DNA from: Pinibacter soli
GTDB taxonomy: Bacteria; Bacteroidota; Bacteroidia; Chitinophagales; Chitinophagaceae
Direction: 5' to 3'
DNA: 64,000 nucleotides
Assembly: GCF_029961145.1 (NCBI RefSeq)
Contig: NZ_JASBRG010000007.1
Coordinates: 429,897 to 493,896, forward strand
The stretch's first letter is position 1, and each line of letters begins with the position of its first letter. Both the position numbers and the translations under genes were made by a program. Of this stretch, positions 16,159-23,978 are shown piece after piece. Under the pieces are notes generated by a model. That model did no database searches. It saw nothing but the letters and a program-made list of their open reading frames with translations, and had not been told where the DNA came from.

Positions 16159-16890
16159 ATGAAAATCAAGACAACAGTCATTATTACTTTCATGTTGGCA
16201 TATAGTACAATTGCACAATCGCAGGTAATCATCTCGCTTTTGTTTGGTGATAAACTCAATTCTGAGAAACTGAATTTTGGCTTATTGGTCGGCAATTCCT
16301 GGGCCCATTTGTCGGACTACAAAACATCATCATCATTATCTAACTTCAACCTGGGACTATACTTAAGTCTGAAAATGAGTGAACGTTTTTTCCTGCAATT
16401 TGATGCCATGGCAAAATACAGACTAGGCTCAAAAGGCCTGCCTGTTTATAATTTGAACGACGTGCCACTGGACACTTTATTTGCAACAGGACATGTGAAA
16501 AGAGAACTCAATTACCTGGGCCTAGTCACCACTGCACAATACCGGGCGTTTAACTATTTCAACATTGAAGCCGGTCCGCAGATCATTTTACGAACGAAGG
16601 CGAAGGACATATTTTACACCGATCGAAATAATGGCACGCTGAACTTTGAAAAAGACATTTCAGACGCAGCTACACGTTTCGATATAGGCGCAATGACCGG
16701 CATTTCATACCAGATAAAAGGCAACGGTGTAAAGATTGGCGTACGCTACTACTTCGGTTTTATCGACATTTTTCCGCAGGACGCCGGCTCCAATACCAAT
16801 CGATCTTTTCAGCTGGGCGCATACATTCCCGTGGGAAGAAAAAAAGCACTGGCGAAGAAACAACAGGCGGAAAATAAACAAGGAAAGTAA
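16159..16890 (+). CDS. Outer-membrane beta-barrel protein (PorT-like type)
   Basis: 243 residues with a signal peptide ('TTVIITFMLAYSTIAQSQ'). The rest alternates amphipathic strands ending in aromatic residues ('LSNFNLGLYLSLKMSERFFLQFD' read in parts, 'YLGLVTTAQYRAFNYFNIEAG', 'GVKIGVRYYFGFIDIFPQ'), typical of small 8-strand outer-membrane barrels common in Bacteroidota. A Lys/Gln-rich tail follows the barrel. No specific role can be assigned. It ends 14 bases from the convergent endonuclease gene. Confidence 0.7.
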   Translation: MKIKTTVIITFMLAYSTIAQSQVIISLLFGDKLNSEKLNFGLLVGNSWAHLSDYKTSSSLSNFNLGLYLSLKMSERFFLQFDAMAKYRLGSKGLPVYNLNDVPLDTLFATGHVKRELNYLGLVTTAQYRAFNYFNIEAGPQIILRTKAKDIFYTDRNNGTLNFEKDISDAATRFDIGAMTGISYQIKGNGVKIGVRYYFGFIDIFPQDAGSNTNRSFQLGAYIPVGRKKALAKKQQAENKQGK

Positions 16891-16904
16891 ATTGGTAGTG
16901 TGAA

Positions 16905-17546
16905 TTATCCCACCTTTACCTTTTGCCCGTTATAATACGCACAAACCTTGTTCATCAAACATTCTTCACATAAAGGCTTTGGCCGGCAAATATCTCTTCC
17001 AAGAAAAGACATCGACATACCGGCTTCCCATTCTTCCCGGGGAAGCACGTTCATGATCTGCTTTTCGATTTTAACAGGGTCGTCGCTTGTCGCAATTCCT
17101 AGTCTTTGAGATACTCTTACGACATGCAGATCTACTATCACGCCTTCATAAGGAGCTCCGGCAAAACGCTTGATCACATTCGCAGATTTTCGGCCAATAC
17201 CTGGCAACTCTACCATCTTGTCTATTTCAAGTGGAATATTCTTATCTCCTTTAACGCGGGTGGCAATTTCTACGAGCCACTTTGCCTTATTGGCCGAGTT
17301 GATGACTTTGGCAAGCAAGGGCATCAAATCGTCAGCTGTTGCTTTTGCAAGAGAAGACATATTAGGATAGACGTTGAAAAATGCAGGGGCAATACTATTG
17401 ATCAGCTTATCATTGCTTCTTGCAGACAAGACCACCATGACGACCATTTCATAGAGGTTTCCTGCCTCTAGCGGATGCGGTTCATTTTTGTATTTTTTGA
17501 TCAGAGGTTTGACGGCTTTTGACCAATCGATTGTAGAAGTTGGCAT
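16905..17546 (-). CDS. nth: Endonuclease III (DNA glycosylase / AP lyase)
   Basis: 213 residues from the ATG at 17546; a TTG two codons earlier is less likely. The helix-hairpin-helix reads 'ELPGIGRKSANVI' with the catalytic lysine at Lys120, followed by 'VIVDLHVVRV' with the catalytic aspartate at Asp139. Both match E. coli Nth (Lys120, Asp138). The C-terminal iron-sulfur cluster cysteines are Cys187, Cys193, Cys196 and Cys202, so the spacing is C-x5-C-x2-C-x5-C, one residue shorter in the first gap than the usual C-x6-C-x2-C-x5-C. It removes oxidised pyrimidines in base excision repair. It may be a Bacteroidota paralogue of the canonical enzyme; the catalytic set is complete. Confidence 0.9.
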   Translation of the reverse strand: MPTSTIDWSKAVKPLIKKYKNEPHPLEAGNLYEMVVMVVLSARSNDKLINSIAPAFFNVYPNMSSLAKATADDLMPLLAKVINSANKAKWLVEIATRVKGDKNIPLEIDKMVELPGIGRKSANVIKRFAGAPYEGVIVDLHVVRVSQRLGIATSDDPVKIEKQIMNVLPREEWEAGMSMSFLGRDICRPKPLCEECLMNKVCAYYNGQKVKVG

Positions 17547-17860
17547 GAGCAAAAAAGTTGTAAATAAAAATAGCCATTAAAATAAAGTATATAAAAAATA
17601 ATTTTCGCTCACCTAAACAATATTCTACCGGACGCGAAAGGAACAATGAAACGCTAGCGGAATGCATACTTTCGAGAAAAGAAAAAATCCTAAAAAATGA
17701 AGAGAGAAAATAAAACTGAAAAACTGCAACTTTCGAAGAAGAACCGTTTGTTTCAGCGAGAAGCTGGTAATTTGATATACTCCTAAAACTAAACAAATAC
17801 TAACTTAGTTTTTCAAAACGCTCTCATTTAATAAAGTACACTTTCTTTTGACGACATACA
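17547..17860. other. 314-base gene-free stretch with an AAAACTAA/TTAGTTTT inverted repeat
   Basis: No reading frame of note. An 8-bp inverted repeat, AAAACTAA (17785-17792) and TTAGTTTT (17805-17812), lies about 50 bases before the DUF2975 gene and could be an operator. DUF2975 genes are usually paired with an XRE-type regulator, which is not next to this copy. The sequence also holds the upstream region of nth. Nothing else is seen. Confidence 0.4.
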
Positions 17861-18289
17861 ATGAAAAAAAATTCAGTAAGACTTTTTCAGGCGCTCATTG
17901 TGTTTATTGGCATAGTGACACTTGCCATTTTGATCAGGTTTCCCTTAACAGAAGGCAGAGCTGCAAACCTCGATCTGTTCAGCATTTATGCTGACCCGTT
18001 CATCTTGTATGGATACGCAGCATCGATCGCTTTTTTTGTTGCACTCTACCAGGCGTTCAAATTTCTTGGATACATCGGGCAAAATAAAACATACTCATTA
18101 AGATCAGTGGACACCATAAAGCGAATAAAATATTGTGCAATCGTATTAAGTGTTTTAGTGGTAATAGCAGGACTATACATAAAGGTGTCACACAATAAAG
18201 ATGATGATCCTGCGGGCTTTCTTGCTATTTGTGTTGTAGCTATTTTAGGTTGTATCGCAGTTGCGACCGGCGCGGCAGTAAACTCATAA
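17861..18289 (+). CDS. DUF2975-type small membrane protein
   Basis: 142 residues with four hydrophobic segments (about residues 10-27, 47-65, 86-106 and 117-140). 'FVALYQAFKFLGYIGQNKTYS' (read in parts) and 'VDTIKRIKYCAIVLSV' match the middle of DUF2975 membrane proteins. These usually sit beside a small XRE-family DNA-binding protein; none is present here, so this copy is either orphaned or regulated from elsewhere. Function unknown. Confidence 0.7.
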   Translation: MKKNSVRLFQALIVFIGIVTLAILIRFPLTEGRAANLDLFSIYADPFILYGYAASIAFFVALYQAFKFLGYIGQNKTYSLRSVDTIKRIKYCAIVLSVLVVIAGLYIKVSHNKDDDPAGFLAICVVAILGCIAVATGAAVNS

Positions 18290-18330
18290 AATCAATCAAG
18301 GTCTTCGTCTTTTCTTTTATTACCACTATC

Positions 18331-19092
18331 CTATTCTGTTACATAAAATTCAATATTGTATTCCGTTTCGCCGAGGTAGCCATTTTTACCAAAAATCACT
18401 GTTTTAGTTTCTTCGTTATTATCATCCTGATGCCGGTTATTGAGCAATAATGTTTTACCGTTGTATACCGCTTTTACTGTGTATTTCCCAATCGGTATAT
18501 CTTTTACCATAAAAGTGCCGGCAATGTCCTCTACCGGCCTTTCAAATGCAGCAGCAACGGTTCCATCAATCAAATTTGCTTCGTCGGGATAAGGTGTAAA
18601 CACGAGTTTTATTTTCGTCATGTTCACATCAGCACCAAACATGTATAGATCAACATGTGCACCATAATAGCCAGTACCGCCGGACCGCTGGCCGCTGAGC
18701 CTCCATTTGAAGTTTCTGACAGCTCCGCTGGCTTTGCTGAAAGTCCCTGTATTATCCGGTTCCAGGTCAAACTTATATGTTTGCCCGTAAGCGTCTTTTG
18801 TAAGCTGGGCTTTGGCAGTCCAGTCACCTGCAGGATCATCGGGTAACGACACCTCGTATTTCCCTTCGTTATTACTGGCAGCAAGAAGATAACTGTTATA
18901 CCACACTGTGTGTTCAATGGTAACGTTCGCGCCTTTAACTGGCAGATCTTTAGTATCGGTTACGATACCGGTTACAACGCCATTCTTCGTTCCCGTGGCA
19001 GGAGCATCAGGTAAGCCAGCATTTTTGCTACAGGCAGTTACAACAGTACTGCATATAAATGGCAATAGCCAATAGAATGTTTTGTATTTCAT
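18331..19092 (-). CDS. Lipoprotein with carboxypeptidase regulatory-like domain
   Basis: 253 residues. The signal ends in 'CSTVVTACSKN', with the lipobox cysteine at residue ~21. Residues ~38-90 form a carboxypeptidase regulatory-like beta-sandwich ('GVVTGIVTDTKDLPVKGANVTI', read in parts, and 'NNEGKYEVSLPDD'). A second strand-rich part ends with 'GKYTVKAVYNGKTLLL'. Such lipoproteins are often surface or periplasmic; no ligand can be named. It lies 35 bases downstream of the membrane protein gene at 19128, likely as one operon divergent from the AraC regulator. Confidence 0.7.
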   Translation of the reverse strand: MKYKTFYWLLPFICSTVVTACSKNAGLPDAPATGTKNGVVTGIVTDTKDLPVKGANVTIEHTVWYNSYLLAASNNEGKYEVSLPDDPAGDWTAKAQLTKDAYGQTYKFDLEPDNTGTFSKASGAVRNFKWRLSGQRSGGTGYYGAHVDLYMFGADVNMTKIKLVFTPYPDEANLIDGTVAAAFERPVEDIAGTFMVKDIPIGKYTVKAVYNGKTLLLNNRHQDDNNEETKTVIFGKNGYLGETEYNIEFYVTE

Positions 19093-19127
19093 GTGAAATA
19101 TTTTTTCGGTTTAATGGCTGGATATTT

Positions 19128-19769
19128 TCACGCAACCTTTGAGACATGCGGTTTGTCTTGGGAAATCATGTGGCTGTCTTCCAATCGTATCTGCCTGCTC
19201 AGGATATACCTGAAATAGTAAGCAACAACGAATGCGGCGGGAATACTGATGGATGTCCATGTGGCAAGATCTTTTGCAATGCCATGGAAATCTTTGTAAT
19301 ACTGAAGATATGCGCCCAGACCGATCAAAATACCTGCTACAGCGGCCAGCAAATAACCGAGTATACATTGCCATATCCATTTTGCGGGAGATTTAACAAA
19401 CGGCCGTAGTTGTATGGCGTTGATGATGCCGATGGAGAGGAACATAAAAAGAATATCGAAGGGTACGAACAAGGTATAATAGCCCAGCCAGAACACCCAT
19501 GGTGTAAAGAAAAGAAATGGCCAGGCGTCTGACAGGGTTTTCTTTTTTCCTATTATCTCAAATGTTTTGTTTCTCGAAATGGCAACGAAGAATACAAAAA
19601 TGAATATAGAAATTGTATGCATGATAAACTGGGGCGTTGTTAAAAGTTTATCATGATCGCCTGTAAACCCGTGCGCAATAAGAGGGTGCAAAAGGCCTAA
19701 TAATCCGGGGTAAACGAGCAGATTGCTAACCACCCATTTTCTTAAAAACATGCTTTTAGTGTTGTTCAT
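19128..19769 (-). CDS. Six-helix membrane protein of unknown function
   Basis: 213 residues from the ATG at 19769 ('MNNTKSMFLRKWVV'); a GTG at 19790 is an unlikely earlier start. Hydrophobic segments include 'WVVSNLLVYPGLLGLLHPLI', 'FIMHTISIFIFVFFVAI', 'WPFLFFTPWVFWLGYYTLFV', 'CILGYLLAAVAGILIGLGAYL' and 'SISIPAAFVVAYYFRYIL' (each only in part). No family recognised. It is divergent from the AraC-type gene by 86 bases, so that regulator may control it together with the lipoprotein downstream. Confidence 0.6.
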   Translation of the reverse strand: MNNTKSMFLRKWVVSNLLVYPGLLGLLHPLIAHGFTGDHDKLLTTPQFIMHTISIFIFVFFVAISRNKTFEIIGKKKTLSDAWPFLFFTPWVFWLGYYTLFVPFDILFMFLSIGIINAIQLRPFVKSPAKWIWQCILGYLLAAVAGILIGLGAYLQYYKDFHGIAKDLATWTSISIPAAFVVAYYFRYILSRQIRLEDSHMISQDKPHVSKVA

Positions 19770-19855
19770 AATAGTGTAATTTAGAAACACAAAGGACCTT
19801 CGTTTTGCCGGCCTGAAAAGGCATCTTTTATTCTTAAAATGATATATTTTGCGCC

Positions 19856-20875
19856 ATGGGTTTACAGGGAACTGTTATACGCACCATCTTTCAAACAGCT
19901 ACTTCATTCGGGGCGGCATTTGATGAACTTTGCAAGGTGTCACACATCAATGCGGATGAAGTGGGCGACTCAGAAAAAATGGTTGAATGGGAAAAAGCAG
20001 CGTTGATTTGGGTGCCACTTTTAAAGATCACCGGCGATCCCTTAATCGGTTTACATATAGGTATCGGCACGCCTAAAATGCTCCATGGCATGGTTGGCTT
20101 TTTGATCCAAAGTTGTAAAGACCTTGACCAGGCCTTGCAAATGTTAAGCCGGTATGGCCACATGGTGTCGCCGATGGTTTCATATAAATACACAGTCGAT
20201 GATGTGGCCGTGCTTGAAATAGAACAGAATAAAATGTGGCTGCTGAAGCATCCTGAACCGGCAAGGCAGGCAAACGATTTTTTATTTGCATCAACCCTCA
20301 ACACGTCCGCAGCTCTTACAGGTAAACGCATTGTTCCGTTAAGGGTAGAACTGGCTTATCCAAAGCGGGAAGTTTCAGAATATCAAAAGTTTTTTGGCTG
20401 CGACGTACTTTTTAACCAGGAGGTGAACCGGATTATTTTAGATAAACAAGATATGGCCACCACCATACTCACCAGCGATCAATCTATGTTTGAGCGCTTC
20501 AACTCAATGGTAGCCGAAAAGCAGGCGCTACTCGCAACCAACACGACCAGTGGAAATTTGAAACAGGTATTGTTCATGCAGTTCAGGGGAAGGATACCTT
20601 CTATTGACGAAGCTGCATCAGCATTGGATATGACAACCCGCAGCTTGCAGCGAAAACTGATGAACGAGCACACTACCTTCCGCGATGTTGCCGGGGAAAT
20701 TAGAAAAGATATTGCTTTTCAATTAATGCAAAACCCGGCGATAAAAATATCGGAAGTTTCAGATATCCTGGGCTACTCTGATCCGACTGCATTCAGAAAA
20801 GCCTTTAAGTCGTGGACGCACGCAGCGCCACGGGCGATAAAAAAAGCTGGAGTGCATAATTACGGCCAGCGTTAA
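19856..20875 (+). CDS. AraC-family transcriptional regulator with Arabinose_bd-type N-terminal domain
   Basis: 339 residues. The N-terminal ~200 residues ('KITGDPLIGLHIGIG', 'MLHGMVGFLIQSCKDLDQAL', 'VELAYPKREVSEYQKFFGCDVLF' in parts) match the ligand-binding domain found in OruR/ArgR-like AraC regulators. The C-terminal ~100 residues hold two helix-turn-helix units, 'PSIDEAASALDMTTRSLQRK' and 'ISEVSDILGYSDPTAFRKAF'. It should bind DNA and a small metabolite; which one is unknown. Divergent from the membrane protein/lipoprotein pair at 19769-18331, a natural target by position. The 86-base gap contains TATATTTTG at 19843-19851, near the -7 consensus but very close to the ATG. Confidence 0.85.
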   Translation: MGLQGTVIRTIFQTATSFGAAFDELCKVSHINADEVGDSEKMVEWEKAALIWVPLLKITGDPLIGLHIGIGTPKMLHGMVGFLIQSCKDLDQALQMLSRYGHMVSPMVSYKYTVDDVAVLEIEQNKMWLLKHPEPARQANDFLFASTLNTSAALTGKRIVPLRVELAYPKREVSEYQKFFGCDVLFNQEVNRIILDKQDMATTILTSDQSMFERFNSMVAEKQALLATNTTSGNLKQVLFMQFRGRIPSIDEAASALDMTTRSLQRKLMNEHTTFRDVAGEIRKDIAFQLMQNPAIKISEVSDILGYSDPTAFRKAFKSWTHAAPRAIKKAGVHNYGQR

Positions 20876-21014
20876 GTTCAAACCACATGGCAGCATTGAA
20901 CCCGAAGAATGGCGTGTGGGATCAGGATTTTGCGCAACCAGATGATTGTTCGCTACCTTGTAATTTATGATCGACGTGAGTGGTTATCTTATTTAAACAC
21001 TTTACAATTTCTAA

Positions 21015-21758
21015 ATGGACTATTTACAAAAAATTATCGGAGACTTTGAAATACATTCTGTCGAAGGAATTAAGGAGTGTTTTGAAAACGGAGTTGACCC
21101 AAATCAATCATATAATGGAAAGCCGCTGATTTATGAGATGATAAACATGTATTTGCGTGGCTCTGAATTCAAAAACTGTATGCAGGCTTTTGTAGATTTT
21201 GGTGTAAAATTCGAAGACAAAGTTTTATTGACAGTTTTACTTGATGATGCCAATTCACTTGATAAACTTTTAATTGGTGACAAAAAACTGCTATTTAATA
21301 AATACTCATTGGACTGTACTTTTACGCCGCTTTATGAAGCCTCTCTTTTACATATTTGTGCAGAGTACAACCATCTGTCGTGTGCTAAAATTCTTGTCGA
21401 ACATGGAATTGATATTAACATAAAAGCGGGACTTGACCACAACGGCTTTGGTGGACAAACCCCAATTTTTCATACGGTTAATCAACATGCCAATACTTGT
21501 AGTGATGTGATGAAATTTCTTGTTTCGCAAAATGCAGACTTATCATTAACCATACCTGGGCTTATCTGGGGAAAAGGTTATGAATGGGAGACGTTTATTC
21601 CTTCCGTTAATCCTATAAGTTACGCAATGATGGGACTACTCCGACAGTTCCAAAGAACAGAACAGCAGATTTATGAAATAGTATCTCTGCTCTTGAAAAG
21701 TAATTATGGGATAGACTATTTTCCGACAAACATTCCAAATAAATATTTACGCACTTGA
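21015..21758 (+). CDS. Ankyrin-repeat protein
   Basis: 247 residues. At least two ankyrin-type units are visible: 'SLLHICAEYNHLSCAKILVEHGIDIN' (read in parts, residues ~112-137) and 'GQTPIFHTVNQHA...DVMKFLVSQNADLSL' (residues ~147-180). The N-terminal part ('IKECFENGVDPNQ', 'GKPLIYEMINMYL') looks like a degenerate first repeat. No signal peptide, so it is likely cytoplasmic. Ankyrin proteins mediate protein binding; no partner can be named. Stand-alone gene, AT-rich, possibly accessory. Confidence 0.75.
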   Translation: MDYLQKIIGDFEIHSVEGIKECFENGVDPNQSYNGKPLIYEMINMYLRGSEFKNCMQAFVDFGVKFEDKVLLTVLLDDANSLDKLLIGDKKLLFNKYSLDCTFTPLYEASLLHICAEYNHLSCAKILVEHGIDINIKAGLDHNGFGGQTPIFHTVNQHANTCSDVMKFLVSQNADLSLTIPGLIWGKGYEWETFIPSVNPISYAMMGLLRQFQRTEQQIYEIVSLLLKSNYGIDYFPTNIPNKYLRT

Positions 21759-21796
21759 AATGAAACTTGAAAAAATAGAAAGGACAATTTAAATAT

Positions 21797-22363
21797 TTAT
21801 TGCACAATAAAGTCGAAATCTTCTATAATATATGAGGTCAGTAACCCTTTTTTAAATGACAAATTCAAATAACATCCATTACAATTGCCAGCTTTATATG
21901 CAATTCGCATTGCATCGGTTGACGAGAAATTACTAATCGACTTATCTTTTCCTAAAAACAGAAAACTAATTGAGTTGTGTGTACCTGATGCACTTGAAAG
22001 TTGTATTCGGTAAACCTTACATTTCATGTATATCATTTCAGACGAATAAACCGATTTCATATTTATGTAATCGAATATCCAGGAGAATGATGAACCAAAA
22101 ACTAATACTGAAAGAAAAATACTTTTTACGAGTATTATAAAGTCGGTAAAAAAAATCGCGATACTCTCTTTTATCTTAAAGAAGACTCTTCTAATCAAGT
22201 ATATTATTACTATTCCAAAAGCAGAACCGGCAAAATAAACTAGAAAAGGAATATATGGATTTAAGAAGATCAGCCTCTTTGTGGAGTAATTATGAAAAAG
22301 CATACTTCCCGTAAACATTATCGTAACAACTACAATAAAATTATCAAACTTCTTTTCATTCAT
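21797..22363 (-). CDS. Small membrane protein of unknown function
   Basis: 188 residues with three to four hydrophobic segments in the first ~105 residues ('NFIVVVTIMFTGSMLF', 'YIPFLVYFAGSAFGIVIIYLI', 'DFIILVKSIFLSVLVFG'). A soluble C-terminal part follows ('SVYSSEMIYMKCKVYRIQLS', 'AYKAGNCNGCYLNLSF'). No family recognised. It converges with the ankyrin gene, 38 bases apart. AT-rich like that gene. Confidence 0.55.
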   Translation of the reverse strand: MNEKKFDNFIVVVTIMFTGSMLFHNYSTKRLIFLNPYIPFLVYFAGSAFGIVIIYLIRRVFFKIKESIAIFFTDFIILVKSIFLSVLVFGSSFSWIFDYINMKSVYSSEMIYMKCKVYRIQLSSASGTHNSISFLFLGKDKSISNFSSTDAMRIAYKAGNCNGCYLNLSFKKGLLTSYIIEDFDFIVQ

Positions 22364-22430
22364 TTTTATACCTTTTAAATCCCTAAATCAACCGCTCATT
22401 TTTACAGGATCAATATCCATTTTATCTATC

Positions 22431-22460
22431 GTTCGAGATGCCCTGCGGAACATCTCGAAC
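22431..22460. repeat. REP-like palindrome downstream of the PUL
   Basis: GTTCGAGATG (22431-22440) and CATCTCGAAC (22451-22460) form a 10-bp stem around CCCTGCGGAA. No T-run follows on either strand. It lies 70 bases after the last PUL gene on the minus strand and may act as a transcript end or be a member of a dispersed repeat family. Confidence 0.6.
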
Positions 22461-22533
22461 AGCAAGATATTAAAGAGCTGTGCGTTAACATGACTAACAG
22501 ACACAATAGAAAAAACAAAAAAAAATAGACTTT

Positions 22534-23910
22534 CTACATTTCATTTTGCTTCAACACTAATTCTACTACCGGTATTTCATACAAAGGCTTTTTAGCAGGT
22601 AGCTTTAGTACGATATCATCTCCCTGTACTTCAAATTTCAATTCAGAGTTATCAAATAAAAACTGCGCATATTTCAGTTTGCTTGCATAGCCCGTTAAAA
22701 TCAATTTACCATCAGAAGGATAATTATATAGATGCACATACAACCTTTTGCTATCAGCATTATAGGTAAGCTTGTTTCCTTCGGGCACTTTATATTCTTC
22801 AGGAGCAAAAGTACATTTGTAAATTGACTTGCTGTTAGCATGCATCCAATCAGCAAGGCTGTCTAAAGCATTTTTTGCCCTGTAGTCAAATTCACCACGG
22901 GCAGTGGGCCCAACATTCAGGATCAGGTTGCCGCCATTGCTAACAGAAGAAATAAGCAGGTCGAGCAGTTGTCTTTGCGACTTCCATGTATTTTCATCTC
23001 TGTAATATCCCCAGGAACCTGAAAATGTTTGACAGGTTTCAAATGTCTTTCCCTTGAATTTTGCCAGTGTTTCGGGCTTCACTTGTTCAGGCGTTTCAAA
23101 GTCGGCGCCATCTTCGTACTCGCCTAAGTCCAGGCGGTTATTAACGATGATATCGGGTTGTAATTTTCTAACCTGTTTCAACAATTCCACTGAGCCCCAA
23201 TCGTCTTTCCCTTTTCCGGGCAAATTGCCTTTTGAAGCAAATGAAAAATCCAACCACAGCAGATCTATTTTACCATATTTGGTGAGCAACTCTGTAACCT
23301 GATTGTACAAATATTTTCTGTACACGGCCATGTCTCTGTTTTTATTCAATTGATTGAACGCCGCTGCTGTATCTGTCATGTTTACCGGACGCTGCGGATG
23401 TTGACGATCGATGGTAAAATCCGGGTGGTGCCAATCAAGCAGGGAATAATAAAACCCTACTTTAATTCCTTCCGCTCTGAAAGCATCTACAAACTCTTTT
23501 ACCAGGTCTCTCTTTGCCTGAGTATTGGTGCTTTTATAGTCGGTGTATTTGCTATCGAACAAACAAAAACCTTCATGATGCTTGGTAGTTAAAACTGCGT
23601 ATTTCATGCCGGCTGCTTTCGCTTGTTTCGCCCATAGTTTCGGATCGAATTGATCAGGATTGAACTGATCAAAATATTTTTGATATTGTTCATTGGTTAG
23701 TTGTTCCCTGAATTTTACCCACTCATGGCGTGCGGGCAAGGCATATAAACCCCAATGAATGAACATCCCAAACCGGGCATCTGTCCACCATTCCATCCTT
23801 TTCGCTTTCTGCTCTTTTGTTTCATTGCCTAATTTCTTTTGGCCAAAGGAAAAACTTGCCAACATTAACAATGATGCAAACAAAACAAGTTTGCGTAGAC
23901 GATCTTTCAT
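22534..23910 (-). CDS. Alpha-L-fucosidase, GH29
   Basis: 458 residues with signal peptide ('LVLFASLLMLASFSFGQ'). GH29 marks in order: 'ARFGMFIHWGLYALPA' (residues ~45-60), 'YAVLTTKHHEGFCLFDS' (~104-120), 'GFYYSLLDWHHPDF' (~152-165), and the catalytic nucleophile in 'IDLLWLDFSF' (Asp221). The C-terminal domain is a small beta-sandwich. It should release terminal alpha-L-fucose from an oligosaccharide in the periplasm. It is the last gene of the PUL, 68 bases after the PL8 gene, so the target glycan probably carries fucose. The acid/base residue cannot be placed by eye. Confidence 0.92.
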   Translation of the reverse strand: MKDRLRKLVLFASLLMLASFSFGQKKLGNETKEQKAKRMEWWTDARFGMFIHWGLYALPARHEWVKFREQLTNEQYQKYFDQFNPDQFDPKLWAKQAKAAGMKYAVLTTKHHEGFCLFDSKYTDYKSTNTQAKRDLVKEFVDAFRAEGIKVGFYYSLLDWHHPDFTIDRQHPQRPVNMTDTAAAFNQLNKNRDMAVYRKYLYNQVTELLTKYGKIDLLWLDFSFASKGNLPGKGKDDWGSVELLKQVRKLQPDIIVNNRLDLGEYEDGADFETPEQVKPETLAKFKGKTFETCQTFSGSWGYYRDENTWKSQRQLLDLLISSVSNGGNLILNVGPTARGEFDYRAKNALDSLADWMHANSKSIYKCTFAPEEYKVPEGNKLTYNADSKRLYVHLYNYPSDGKLILTGYASKLKYAQFLFDNSELKFEVQGDDIVLKLPAKKPLYEIPVVELVLKQNEM

Positions 23911-23978
23911 TTCGTAGTTTTTTGTTTATGGTTTATCAAAATCTAAGTGACAAAGGTTAACTTGCCGTGCGTATCATA

